Positions 21,879 to 29,897 of a DNA stretch of 30,147 nucleotides are shown here, piece after piece (the first letter of the stretch is position 1; the number at the start of each line of letters is the position of its first letter). This DNA is from an uncultured Bacilli bacterium (GTDB lineage Bacteria > Bacillota_I > Bacilli_A > RF39 > UBA660). The stretch is taken from contig CANRDQ010000015.1 of assembly GCA_947629395.1 (NCBI GenBank), positions 1 through 30,147 of the forward strand, given 5' to 3'. Below the pieces are notes generated by a model. It was not told the origin of the DNA. It did no database searches and worked only from the letters and a program-made list of their open reading frames with translations. Made by a program: the position numbers and the translations under genes.

Positions 21879-21944
21879 ATTACCCTCCATCCTAAACAAG
21901 TATGGAACCTTTCTTACTCTTCCTACTACCTGCTATCATAAAAC

Positions 21945-21973
21945 AGTATACTATAATTCGACAATGTTTACAA
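21945..21973 (-). promoter_or_regulatory. Element-borne promoter of the fibre operon
   Basis: Minus strand -35 TTGTAA (21968-21973), 17-nt spacer, -10 TATACT (21945-21950), about 67 nt before the sipW start. It lies inside the element, so cargo expression does not depend on the host PBP promoter. Confidence 0.6.
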
Positions 21974-22046
21974 TATTTTAATTTATAATATTGCAAATAA
22001 AAAACAATTCCTTTTTTCAGAAATTGTCCAAATTTACACCTATATC

Positions 22047-22074
22047 TAGGTATCTCTTGCTCACAATCAAGGTT
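22047..22074. other. Recombination junction (5' side of the PBP gene): core AA plus half attP arm
   Basis: Plus strand TAGGTATCTCTTG (22047-22059), 13-bp spacer, core TT (22073-22074), then the PBP sequence acaagaattc. Perfect inverted partner of 14818-14830. Confidence 0.85.
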
Positions 22075-23155
22075 ACAAGAATTCTGTAGTACCTGTAAAA
22101 AAGTTTGTTCTCCATGCCCACCAGCTTTCCAACAACCTATTCTGGCACCATCTATTACAACACTTCCAGAATCATAAAAATGATCTTTAGTTAAATTTAC
22201 CACCCCTTCTTCTACAGCAGCGGCAGTAGTAATTATTTTAAAAGTAGATCCCGGTTCATAAGAAGCCCAAATAGGTAGATTACGACTCAAGGTCTTTAAA
22301 GAAAAATTTTGATAGTTATTAGGATCATAATTAGGTCTAGAACTCATAGCTAAAATCTCCCCTGTTTTAGGTTCAATAACTACTGCTAAAGCCATATCAG
22401 GAGAAAACATATCTACAACATTATTAAGTTCTCTTTCTACAGACTTTTGGATATCTAAATCAATAGTTAATTGAATATTCATACCATTTTGAGGTTCTAC
22501 ATAAACATCACTTAAATTAAGGTTATTTCCTTTCGCATCAGAAAAATACTTAATAGCACCTTTCTTACCAGTAAGATACTTATCATATTGTAATTCTAAT
22601 CCTGAAAGTCCTTGATTATCAATTCCTACATAACCCAAAACATGAGATAGTAAATTACCATAAGGATAATTTCTTTTAGATTCTTTAACTAGATAAACTC
22701 CCTCTAATTTTAAATTACTTATTTTATCTGCAGTTTCATAATCAAGTCTTCTTCCCTCAGGATGAACTCTTTCCATAGAAGTCTTTTTATAAACATGTTT
22801 TTTCATTTCTTCTTTACTAACATTTAAAATATTTGCCAACTCTTCTGTTACTTTAGCCTTATCTTTTATTTGATTAGGAATAAGTACTAAACTAGTTGTA
22901 GTTAAATTATTAGCTAGTATTTCTCCATTTCTATCTAAAATAAGTCCCCTATCTGCTTCTATTGGTAAATCCCTACTCCATAAATCATTAGCTAATTTAT
23001 TTAACTTTTTATAATCAAATATTTGAACATAAAATACTCTTAAAATAATAAAACTAAATAATATTAAAAATATAATAAACGCTATTTTTATTCTTTCATC
23101 AATCTTTTTAAAAAACATAATTCACCTCTTTATTCCCTTATGTCTTTTCCAAAGA

Positions 23156-23219
23156 AAAAAGAACCTTCTTATGAAAGTTCTACATATTTTTACTTAGATA
23201 GCTTTATAAATATAAAGTA
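23156..23219. repeat. 64-bp direct repeat, copy 1 (remnant tail of a methyltransferase gene plus terminator)
   Basis: Identical to 23862-23925 except for one base (23201 versus 23907). It holds the last codons of the methyltransferase frame (YFIFIK.SK, stop) and the hairpin AGAACTTTC, ATAA, GAAGGTTCT with a T-run on the minus strand. Here it follows the HD gene, for which it works as terminator. Confidence 0.9.
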
Positions 23220-23227
23220 AACAAATT

Positions 23228-23761
23228 CTACTCTTTTATTAATTCTTCATATCTTTTTAAATAGGCTTGATATATTTTTTCTTTTGTTAATTCTTTACCA
23301 AACATTTCTATAAACATAGAATATTTAGTTTTTAGATAATGGACTTGTTCATCTTTATTTGAAAATGCAATGAACGGCATATTACAAAATAAATCAGAGC
23401 ATTTAACTATAATGGCTTTATAACCTTGTTTCTTTATTCTCGTAAATACTTCTTTTGTTTGTTCAATCTTATCATCAATATTAGGATTAAAACTTACAGC
23501 ATTAACTATATCTGCTATTTCTTTACCAAATTTATCTTTTATATCTTTGTAACAAACATCTGTATCTTCTATTAAATCATGTAAAATTGCTGAAATAACA
23601 ATTTCTTCATCATATCCTAAAGAATATAAAGTCATAGATACAGCAATACTATGAATTAATACTGGCTTACTATTATGTCCTGTTTTTGATAAGTTTTCAG
23701 CTAAAAAATGATAAGCTTCATTCATTTTACCTTCTAATTCAAAATTCTTTAACTCATACAT
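23228..23761 (-). CDS. HD-domain phosphohydrolase of the RelA/SpoT hydrolase type
   Basis: 177 residues. HD-domain motifs are present: first His in LIHSIAVSMTLYSLG, the HD doublet in SAILHDLIEDTDV, and a later D in VKCSDLFCNM, in the arrangement of small alarmone or (p)ppGpp hydrolases. The substrate is not certain. The ribosome binding site AGGAGG is 7 nt from the ATG. It lies between the two 64-bp direct repeats and has its own terminator, so it looks like a gene added to (or able to be lost from) the end of the operon. It could temper a stress nucleotide signal together with the CYTH and Nudix enzymes upstream. Confidence 0.8.
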   Translation of the reverse strand: MYELKNFELEGKMNEAYHFLAENLSKTGHNSKPVLIHSIAVSMTLYSLGYDEEIVISAILHDLIEDTDVCYKDIKDKFGKEIADIVNAVSFNPNIDDKIEQTKEVFTRIKKQGYKAIIVKCSDLFCNMPFIAFSNKDEQVHYLKTKYSMFIEMFGKELTKEKIYQAYLKRYEELIKE

Positions 23762-23861
23762 AGAATTACCTCCTACTTACTACTTAAATTTTAACATATC
23801 TTTATCAACACTTATAGTATCCCAATTTATATCAACTACTAAATACAAATTCCAAATTACC

Positions 23862-23925
23862 AAAAAGAACCTTCTTATGAAAGTTCTACATATTTTTACT
23901 TAGATACCTTTATAAATATAAAGTA
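23862..23925. repeat. 64-bp direct repeat, copy 2 (methyltransferase 3' end and terminator)
   Basis: The original copy, containing the true 3' end of the methyltransferase gene (stop at 23896) and its terminator hairpin (23862-23887 on the minus strand). Confidence 0.9.
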
Positions 23926-24648
23926 TGGTCTATCAAATTGATATTCATATTTAGGAACTAATTTTATAATATCATCAGTAGGAAGTGGTTCAACTACTTC
24001 TTCTATTTTAAATTTATTTTTAATTAAAGTATTTATAATAGTACTAAAGTTTCTATGATATTTTTCTACATCACATGAATTCCAATCTACTATTCTTTTA
24101 CCATTTCTATTGTAGTCAGATAATAAATAATATCTTTTACCACCTATTTCAATTCTATTTTCTCCCTTACATTCTTCATTTAAAATTGTAGCGGTATTAA
24201 GAGGATGTTCTTGGGAAAATATAAAATAACCCTCATCATTTAATAAATGATATACATCATTACATAATTTATCAAAGTCTTCTACATAATGTATTGCCAG
24301 AGAACTCATAACTATATCAAACTTTTTATCTATTTTAGATATATCTTCCATAGGCATAATTTCATAATCTATCTTATCATCAGCATTTTCTTCTCTTGCC
24401 AAATTTATCATATTTTCTGATATATCTACACCCATAGCGTAACTAGCCTTATTTTCAATAAAATACTTACAATTTTCTCCATAACCACAACCTAAATCTA
24501 ATACCTTTTTATTAGTTAAATCTGGCATCATATTTCTAATTGTAGGTATTTCTATTAAGTCATTCGCACTAATCCCTTTTCTTTCATTCTTTCTCATATT
24601 CTTATACTCTGTAAAAAATGTTTTGTTATCATAAATATTTTGTTTCAT
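23896..24648 (-). CDS. Class I SAM-dependent methyltransferase
   Basis: 250 residues with SAM-binding motif I KKVLDLGCGYGENCKYF (DLGCGYG at 51-57), the acidic motif II region GVDISENMI, EIMPMEDI and a YFIFSQEHPL motif, as in the UbiE/Methyltransf_11 group. The substrate is unknown; the C-terminal part (EEVVEPLPTDDIIK) may bind it. The start has a strong AAGGAGG site. It is the last gene of the HelD-led operon, 10 nt after the GNAT gene. Confidence 0.85.
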   Translation of the reverse strand: MKQNIYDNKTFFTEYKNMRKNERKGISANDLIEIPTIRNMMPDLTNKKVLDLGCGYGENCKYFIENKASYAMGVDISENMINLAREENADDKIDYEIMPMEDISKIDKKFDIVMSSLAIHYVEDFDKLCNDVYHLLNDEGYFIFSQEHPLNTATILNEECKGENRIEIGGKRYYLLSDYNRNGKRIVDWNSCDVEKYHRNFSTIINTLIKNKFKIEEVVEPLPTDDIIKLVPKYEYQFDRPYFIFIKVSK

Positions 24649-24658
24649 AAAATCCTCC

Positions 24659-25165
24659 TTAATTATTATTTATATTAAACAAACTATATCTTCTAAAATC
24701 TTTAGTTTGTTTTTGACTTTCTTTAAATCCTAACTTTTCTAATACTCTTTTAGAAGAAATATTTAAAGATTTTATTTCGGCATATATCTCATTTAATTTT
24801 AATTTCTCAAAACTTACTTCAATAAGTTTTTTTACTGCTTCAGTACAATAACCTTTATTTGAAAAATCATAATCAAATATATAAGATATTTCTGCTTTAT
24901 CATCTTTTATATTAAGTTCTATAAAACCAATAGGTGTCTTATCTTTTAAACAAACTGTTAAAGTACAAACCTTACTTTCTATTTTCTTTTTTAAGAAAGT
25001 TAATCTTTCTTCTTTACTCTTATTTTTAATACCACCTAAATACTTCTGAGTAATTTCTTGCTTGTCCATCTTTAACAGAATATCAACATCATCAAGTATA
25101 GTGTTTCTTATTAAAAGCCTTTCGGTATTCAAAGGTAATAAACTTTTTAATAATTCACTATTCAT
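24659..25165 (-). CDS. GNAT acetyltransferase, RimJ/RimL-like
   Basis: 168 residues. Features: N-terminal TERLLIRNTILDDVDILLKM typical of the RimJ/RimL/Acetyltransf_3 group, YIFDYDFSNKGYCTEAVKKLIEVSF (acetyl-CoA site region), and ISSKRVLEKLGFKE near the end. Such enzymes acetylate protein N-termini or small molecules including drugs. Substrate cannot be told; placement in a nucleotide- and stress-type operon is the only clue. Confidence 0.85.
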   Translation of the reverse strand: MNSELLKSLLPLNTERLLIRNTILDDVDILLKMDKQEITQKYLGGIKNKSKEERLTFLKKKIESKVCTLTVCLKDKTPIGFIELNIKDDKAEISYIFDYDFSNKGYCTEAVKKLIEVSFEKLKLNEIYAEIKSLNISSKRVLEKLGFKESQKQTKDFRRYSLFNINNN

Positions 25166-25178
25166 ATAGAATTTCTCC

Positions 25179-25679
25179 TTATTTTCTTTTTAACTTCTTT
25201 ATTTTAGAAATACTACTAACTCCTGATAAAGAGGAATTAGAAAATTCACTATCAGTTGTAACATCATCTAAAAACCAATCAGGTTTTTCAAATCTTAAGT
25301 AATCTTCTTCTGATTTAAATTCAACTTCTACCATTCTAAGTCCTTCTAAATGCCCAGAAAAAATATCTACTTCTGCGGTAAAGCCATTATCTAGTTCTAC
25401 AAAATAACGTCTCTTCTTTATAACATGACCTTCTCTCTTATCTTTTAAGTTTTTATACACTTCTTTAGTAATAGGTAATTCATGTTCATCTCTTATTTTT
25501 AAATCCTTATCAGTTTCTACTTTGTTTTTATAAGTTAAAAAATATTCATCTCCATACTTTCTAACTCTAATTGTAGGATGAGACTTTGCATTTAAATAAG
25601 CCTGTTTTATATCTACATATTTACAATCAGAAAGATCTATATCATCACTAATTAAATATTTCTTTTCAATTTCTTTCAT
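25179..25679 (-). CDS. CYTH-domain protein (triphosphate tunnel family), copy A
   Basis: 166 residues. The N-terminal EIEKKYLI is the ExExK motif of CYTH enzymes; RVRKYGDEYFLTYKNK, HVIKKRRYFVEL and TAEVDIFSGHLEGLRMVEVEF follow the tunnel-strand pattern of basic and acidic residues. CYTH proteins act on triphosphates (inorganic triphosphate, thiamine triphosphate, cAMP synthesis). Catalytic residues appear intact. It is one of three divergent members in this operon. Confidence 0.85.
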   Translation of the reverse strand: MKEIEKKYLISDDIDLSDCKYVDIKQAYLNAKSHPTIRVRKYGDEYFLTYKNKVETDKDLKIRDEHELPITKEVYKNLKDKREGHVIKKRRYFVELDNGFTAEVDIFSGHLEGLRMVEVEFKSEEDYLRFEKPDWFLDDVTTDSEFSNSSLSGVSSISKIKKLKRK

Positions 25680-25692
25680 ACTTTCATCTCCA

Positions 25693-26157
25693 TCATAAAT
25701 TATTAGTCATTATATATTTTAACACACTAAATCCATGTTTTTTATAAAGTTTTATAGCGTGTTCATTTTCTAAACAAACACATAATTCTATATTACTAAT
25801 ATTTTTCTGTTTTACCCATTTCTTAAATTCACTTATTAGATTATCTCCAATACCATATCCTTGATACTTATCTTTAACATATAAAGCTTCCAGTCTTACT
25901 ATCTTATTAATATAAGCATCACCATTATTTAAGATAAAACCATATAAATAACCAATAATATCATTATCTTTTTCTACTACTAAAATACAACTATCATCAT
26001 TATGAATTACATTTTCATAAAAATATTTAACTATACATTTTTCATTTATATTATCATCATACTTTTTCTCATCATGAATTAACTCAGTAAGTAAACCATT
26101 TATTTTAGAACAATCTTTATCTCTTGCTTTACGAATATTATAATTGAAATCCATCAT
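25693..26157 (-). CDS. GNAT acetyltransferase
   Basis: 154 residues with the GNAT core: IRKARDKDCSKINGLL at the N-terminus, LEALYVKDKYQGYGIGDNLISEFKKWV (acetyl-CoA binding loop QGYGIG), and the C-terminal ENEHAIKLYKKHGFS. Substrate unknown. It lies 54 nt after a CYTH gene, the widest gap in the operon, and 13 nt before the next. Confidence 0.88.
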   Translation of the reverse strand: MMDFNYNIRKARDKDCSKINGLLTELIHDEKKYDDNINEKCIVKYFYENVIHNDDSCILVVEKDNDIIGYLYGFILNNGDAYINKIVRLEALYVKDKYQGYGIGDNLISEFKKWVKQKNISNIELCVCLENEHAIKLYKKHGFSVLKYIMTNNL

Positions 26158-26211
26158 TCACCTACTTTCTTATAGAAACTATTATCTCTATAATTTATTT
26201 CTTTTTCAAAA

Positions 26212-26661
26212 CTAAATACCTAATAATTTTATTTCTTTATAAACTTCATCTACTTCTTTTTTATCTCCTTCAAGAGATACCACTAAACATTTTTCTGGCT
26301 CTTGATAAGAATCTATTTCAAATTTAACTTTATTATGTCTATAAATTAATCTTTCTCTTTTTAAAGTATTATCTTCCTTATAACCTAAAAAATCTAAAAT
26401 AGATTTAACAGCACTCATATCTGTAATTTCTAAAGCTTTTGATTCTTTTCTTTGATTAAGATCTTCATCACTTAATTTATCTTCTTTAAAATCTAAAAAT
26501 ATTTTATTTCCTTGTTTAGTAATTCTAGCTATAGTCTTATTGCTATTTCTATATATAATTCTTATCTCTTGCACTTTCTTTTCTAAAAGATAATCATTAA
26601 GTAGACAGTACTCAATATAAGGATTAAGAGACTTTACTTTAAAACTATATTCATATTCCAT
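26212..26661 (-). CDS. CYTH-like protein, copy B
   Basis: 149 residues. The start MEYEYSFKV gives an E-Y-E-Y-S-F-K pattern like ExExK. Later strands (IRIIYRNSNKTIARITKQGNK, LKRERLIYRHNKVKFEIDSY, LVVSLEG) and the KALEITDMSAVKSILDFLGY insert match the class IV adenylate cyclase/ThTPase layout. Some tunnel positions look altered, so activity is uncertain. The ATG overlaps the stop of the Nudix gene (TAATG), so the two are translated as a coupled pair. Confidence 0.75.
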   Translation of the reverse strand: MEYEYSFKVKSLNPYIEYCLLNDYLLEKKVQEIRIIYRNSNKTIARITKQGNKIFLDFKEDKLSDEDLNQRKESKALEITDMSAVKSILDFLGYKEDNTLKRERLIYRHNKVKFEIDSYQEPEKCLVVSLEGDKKEVDEVYKEIKLLGI

Positions 26662-27155
26662 TATTTTACTCCATCATTAACAATTAAATGATTCATTTCT
26701 AAATTATCTTTCTTAATTAAATATTTTAGAAAGTTAGGTTTAACATTATATTTATCTATATCTTCTTTTTTAACCCACTGAAAATCAAGTTTCACTTTAT
26801 AACCATGATCATCTTCTATTAAACTAAAATCTTTTGTTTCTATATTATTATCTACAAAACTCATTAAATAATAGAAGGCTACTTCATGCATTTTCTTATG
26901 ATATTTATTAATAAAGAAATTTTCTACTACTCCTAAATATTTTTCAACTTTAACTTCTTTACCAATTTCTTCTTCTAATTCTCTTTTAGTTCCCATTTCA
27001 CTATCTTCACCTAGTTCTATATAACCACCAGGAAGACATAAGAAATCAGCATCATCCATTCTTACTAATAAAACTTTATCATCTTTAACAATTACACCAG
27101 ATGATCTTAATTTGAAATTATAATCATCTGTTTTAACTCCCACATTTTGTTGCAT
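26661..27155 (-). CDS. Nudix hydrolase
   Basis: 164 residues with a full Nudix box, G-Y-I-E-L-G-E-D-S-E-M-G-T-K-R-E-L-E-E-E-I-G (GX5EX7REUXEEXGU satisfied). The N-terminus (FKLRSSGVIVKDDKVLLVRM) and C-terminal KLDFQWVKKEDIDKYNVKP are typical. It cleaves nucleoside diphosphates linked to another group; the specific substrate is not visible. Directly coupled to CYTH copy B. Confidence 0.9.
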   Translation of the reverse strand: MQQNVGVKTDDYNFKLRSSGVIVKDDKVLLVRMDDADFLCLPGGYIELGEDSEMGTKRELEEEIGKEVKVEKYLGVVENFFINKYHKKMHEVAFYYLMSFVDNNIETKDFSLIEDDHGYKVKLDFQWVKKEDIDKYNVKPNFLKYLIKKDNLEMNHLIVNDGVK

Positions 27156-27167
27156 TCTTCTACCTCC

Positions 27168-27749
27168 TTATTTTTCTAAAATATATTTTAACATATCAAA
27201 TGATTTTTTCTGAAAATAATTATTCTCTTTTACATTTAACTTCAAAGAATTAAATATTTCTATCATTTCTTCAATATTATTTCCATTATTATTAGATGAA
27301 TAAATATTCTTTTGTTCCATTTCTAAATAAACACCTAAATCTTTTACATCTTGTACATATATTTCATGTTCTCCATTAGACATTAAAATATTATGATCAT
27401 TTAACTCTAGTAATTTTTTATATCCTATACTCTCTATAAAAACTTTTCCTTTTTCTTTATTATAAATAGGACACTTACATGAAGATTGTTTAATAATATT
27501 ACCCTTTTCATCATATTCTTTCTGTTTTAAAACTAAAGTAACTTCTTCATTATTTACTTCTCTTATAAGAATATAATTTTCTAATAATTTATGAGCATTA
27601 TCTAAACTTATTTTCTTATTTTCTTTAACATAGTAAATATCATTTAAAATAAAATCTTCTTTTTCTTCAAAACCTTTTTCTTTTAAATTAGTCATTACTT
27701 CTTCTAAAGTATCTAAACTTTTAACACATATTTCTAATTCATTTTTCAT
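27168..27749 (-). CDS. CYTH-like protein, copy C (CyaB-type)
   Basis: 193 residues. The start NELEICVKSL has an E-x-E-x-x-x-K pattern; ILIREVNNEEVTLVLKQKEY, KVFIESIGYKKLLEL and DVKDLGVYLEMEQ follow the class IV adenylate cyclase pattern. It is longer and more divergent than copies A and B, with a Lys-rich helical C-terminus. Its ribosome binding site AAGGAG lies inside the last codons of helD, 3 nt apart, so it is coupled to HelD. Confidence 0.75.
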   Translation of the reverse strand: MKNELEICVKSLDTLEEVMTNLKEKGFEEKEDFILNDIYYVKENKKISLDNAHKLLENYILIREVNNEEVTLVLKQKEYDEKGNIIKQSSCKCPIYNKEKGKVFIESIGYKKLLELNDHNILMSNGEHEIYVQDVKDLGVYLEMEQKNIYSSNNNGNNIEEMIEIFNSLKLNVKENNYFQKKSFDMLKYILEK

Positions 27750-27752
27750 AAT

Positions 27753-29897
27753 TTATCTCCTTTTTAAGGGCTCTGTCAATTCTTCTTTATATAAAACTAA
27801 AAGTTCATGAAGAGCTCTTGTCATCGCTACATATAAAAGTTTCATATCAATATTACTCTTAGGATTATAGTTCTTAGAAGAAGCATCATTTATAATTACG
27901 GCATCAAATTCTAACCCTTTAGCTAAATAACTAGTAATTGTACAAATACCACCATTATATTCCATATCACTACTTATCACATTAGAAACATATAAACCTT
28001 TTTCTTGTAACTTTTTATTTATCTTTGTAGTTTCTTCTATTGTTTTAGAAATTATCGCTATTGACTGATAACCACTTTCTTTATAATTTTCTATTTTAGA
28101 AATGATTTGCTTAATAAGATTATCTTCTTTAACATACTCTACTTTTTTACCATGCCTAATAACAGGAGTTGCTTCATTTAAACCAATCGATTTTATAATC
28201 TTATTAGCTTCATTCATTATTTCTGTTGTTGTTCTATAACTTTTTAATAAATACATTCTCTTACAATCATTATCAAATACTTCATTACTTACTTCTTCCC
28301 AATTATCAATACTTCTATAATCATATATTGATTGAGCTAAATCACCAAAAATACTAAATTTACAGTTTGGCATCAACTTTCTTAAAACATAGAAATTAAA
28401 CTCTCCAAAATCTTGAGCTTCATCAACTACGGCATGTCGGAAATCTCTATACTCTTTATTTTCAGATAACTTATATTTTAAATATAAAATTGCCCCTAAA
28501 TCTTCAAACTCTACTTTCTTTTTCTTTAATTTCTTTATCGTAATATCTCTTTCTTCTTTCATTTTATCATCAAGTTCTAAGTAATTATCTAAGTTCTGTA
28601 AAAAGTTATTATATAAAGTTAATACTTTAGTACTGGCTGAAGAGAAATATTTCTTAATAGTAGTCGAACAATTTCTTTCTATCTCTCTTCTAATACTTTC
28701 AGCTTCTTTAATAATTTGTTTTCCTTCTTCTGGTGTTGTACTATTTTTAAATTTTTCATGCATATCTTCATCAACTAAATATATTAAATTATGAGCATTT
28801 TCCGAAATATATTTAGTCATTCTTATTTTCATTCTTTCAACTATACTTTCTATATTGTAGTATAAACTTCTATCTATTTCTTTATATATATCTTTTATTA
28901 TACTACCTTTGATAATGACAAAATCTTTATAAATTAAATCTTCACCTGAAATCAAACTATTTAAAAAGTCTTCCATAAAATTATCTAAAGCTTTTTTATA
29001 AACTAAAGATGTCTTTATTCTATTTAATTTATATCTTTGTCTATTACCTAGAATATCCTTTAATTTTTGATCATCATTTTCTAAAGTAAAGTTTTCTCCT
29101 ATTACTTTTTTAGTTAATTCTTCAAAAGTTACTTGTGATACATTAGTAACATCTAAATCTGGTAAAACATTAGAAATATAATTTAAAAAGAATTTATTAG
29201 GACCAATTACCATATAATCTTTCGCATCTATTATATCTCTGTTGTTATAAACTAAATAAGCAATTCTATGTAGCGCTACTGTTGTTTTACCACTACCTGC
29301 GACTCCTTGCACAATTAGGTTTTCATTTATATCTTTTCTAATTATATCATTTTGTTCTTTTTGAATAGTAGATACTATATTCTTTAATCTGTTATCGGCA
29401 CTTACCCCTAAATAAGGTTTTAGTATTTCATCATTTGAAACTGTATCTACATCTTGATAACTGATAAGTTTTCCTTTTTCTATTTCAAATTGTCTTTTTA
29501 TTAAAAGTTCCCCATTAACAAGACCACTAGGAGATAAATAAGATGTTCTCCCTAAATTACTATCATAATATATAGATGCAATTGGGGCTCTCCAATCAAC
29601 TGTAATCATATTTCCGTCTTCATCGATAACCCCAACTTTTCCTATATAACATTGAGAAATATTATTGGTATTATCTTCTTTAAAATCAATTCTCGCAAAG
29701 TATGGTTTTTCGATACTATTTTTCATAATATAAATTTTATGTTCATATTGCCACATAATCGCATCCAGTAAAAAAGGATCATCCCCATACCTCATTGGTA
29801 AGGCTTCAAGTCTTAATTCATCTTCTTGTAATATTTCTTCATATTGTTTAATAACATTCTTTAAATGTTTGTTTTCCAGTTCCAACTCTTTATTCAT
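27753..29897 (-). CDS. helD: HelD-like RNA polymerase recycling helicase (UvrD/Rep superfamily 1)
   Basis: 714 residues. The N-terminal coiled-coil arm (about 1-60) and the HelD signature YFARIDF..., YIGKVGVIDEDGN, VDWRAPIASIYYDSNLG, KRQFEIEKGKL precede the SF1 domains: Walker A GVAGSGKTT (198-206), DEAQDFGEF (Walker B), GDLAQSIYDYRS, KSYRTT, and SYLAKGLEFDAVII. HelD proteins in Firmicutes pull stalled RNA polymerase off DNA and promote recycling; some confer rifampicin tolerance. It leads the operon with three CYTH genes, a Nudix and acetyltransferases. Start: ATG with AGGAGGTG 5 nt upstream. Confidence 0.9.
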   Translation of the reverse strand: MNKELELENKHLKNVIKQYEEILQEDELRLEALPMRYGDDPFLLDAIMWQYEHKIYIMKNSIEKPYFARIDFKEDNTNNISQCYIGKVGVIDEDGNMITVDWRAPIASIYYDSNLGRTSYLSPSGLVNGELLIKRQFEIEKGKLISYQDVDTVSNDEILKPYLGVSADNRLKNIVSTIQKEQNDIIRKDINENLIVQGVAGSGKTTVALHRIAYLVYNNRDIIDAKDYMVIGPNKFFLNYISNVLPDLDVTNVSQVTFEELTKKVIGENFTLENDDQKLKDILGNRQRYKLNRIKTSLVYKKALDNFMEDFLNSLISGEDLIYKDFVIIKGSIIKDIYKEIDRSLYYNIESIVERMKIRMTKYISENAHNLIYLVDEDMHEKFKNSTTPEEGKQIIKEAESIRREIERNCSTTIKKYFSSASTKVLTLYNNFLQNLDNYLELDDKMKEERDITIKKLKKKKVEFEDLGAILYLKYKLSENKEYRDFRHAVVDEAQDFGEFNFYVLRKLMPNCKFSIFGDLAQSIYDYRSIDNWEEVSNEVFDNDCKRMYLLKSYRTTTEIMNEANKIIKSIGLNEATPVIRHGKKVEYVKEDNLIKQIISKIENYKESGYQSIAIISKTIEETTKINKKLQEKGLYVSNVISSDMEYNGGICTITSYLAKGLEFDAVIINDASSKNYNPKSNIDMKLLYVAMTRALHELLVLYKEELTEPLKRR

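Larger units (their letters stand above)
14803..22074 (-). mobile_element. 7.27-kb serine-recombinase element inside a PBP gene, carrying a fibre locus
   Basis: The boundaries are the two halves of the split PBP gene. At each end the dinucleotide AA (minus strand; plus-strand TT at 14803-14804 and 22073-22074) is followed, exactly 13 bp inside the element, by a perfect 13-bp inverted repeat (14818-14830 and 22047-22059). The recombinase gene ends 18 bp from one repeat. Cargo: a 64-aa protein, a LamG-like fibre protein, two SipW-type signal peptidases, three further SipW-dependent or TasA-like proteins and one anchored fibre-like protein, all on the minus strand. No conjugation or phage genes are present. 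Confidence 0.92.
21892..23118 (-). pseudogene. 5' part of the split SpoVD/FtsI-type penicillin-binding protein gene
   Basis: The first 349 codons (23118 to 22072) are the N-terminal half of a class B PBP: membrane anchor (about 12-32), PBP dimerisation domain (from EADRGLILDRNGEILANN), transpeptidase domain with SxxK at 291-294 (PGSTFK) and the SxN box at 347-349 (NSCN). The next 59 codons are read from the mobile element (LDCEQEIPRYRC... to GSILV), so the current product is a 408-residue truncated protein lacking the KTG box and the PASTA domain; it cannot be an active transpeptidase. Its stop overlaps the start region of the element's first gene. Ribosome binding site AGAGGTG. In its intact form the enzyme would cross-link septal or spore-cortex peptidoglycan with FtsW/SpoVE. 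Confidence 0.93.

Noticed and set aside
14803..22074. Prophage or conjugative element
   Set aside because: Apart from recombinase, a 64-aa protein and fibre genes there are no capsid, terminase, relaxase or replication genes.
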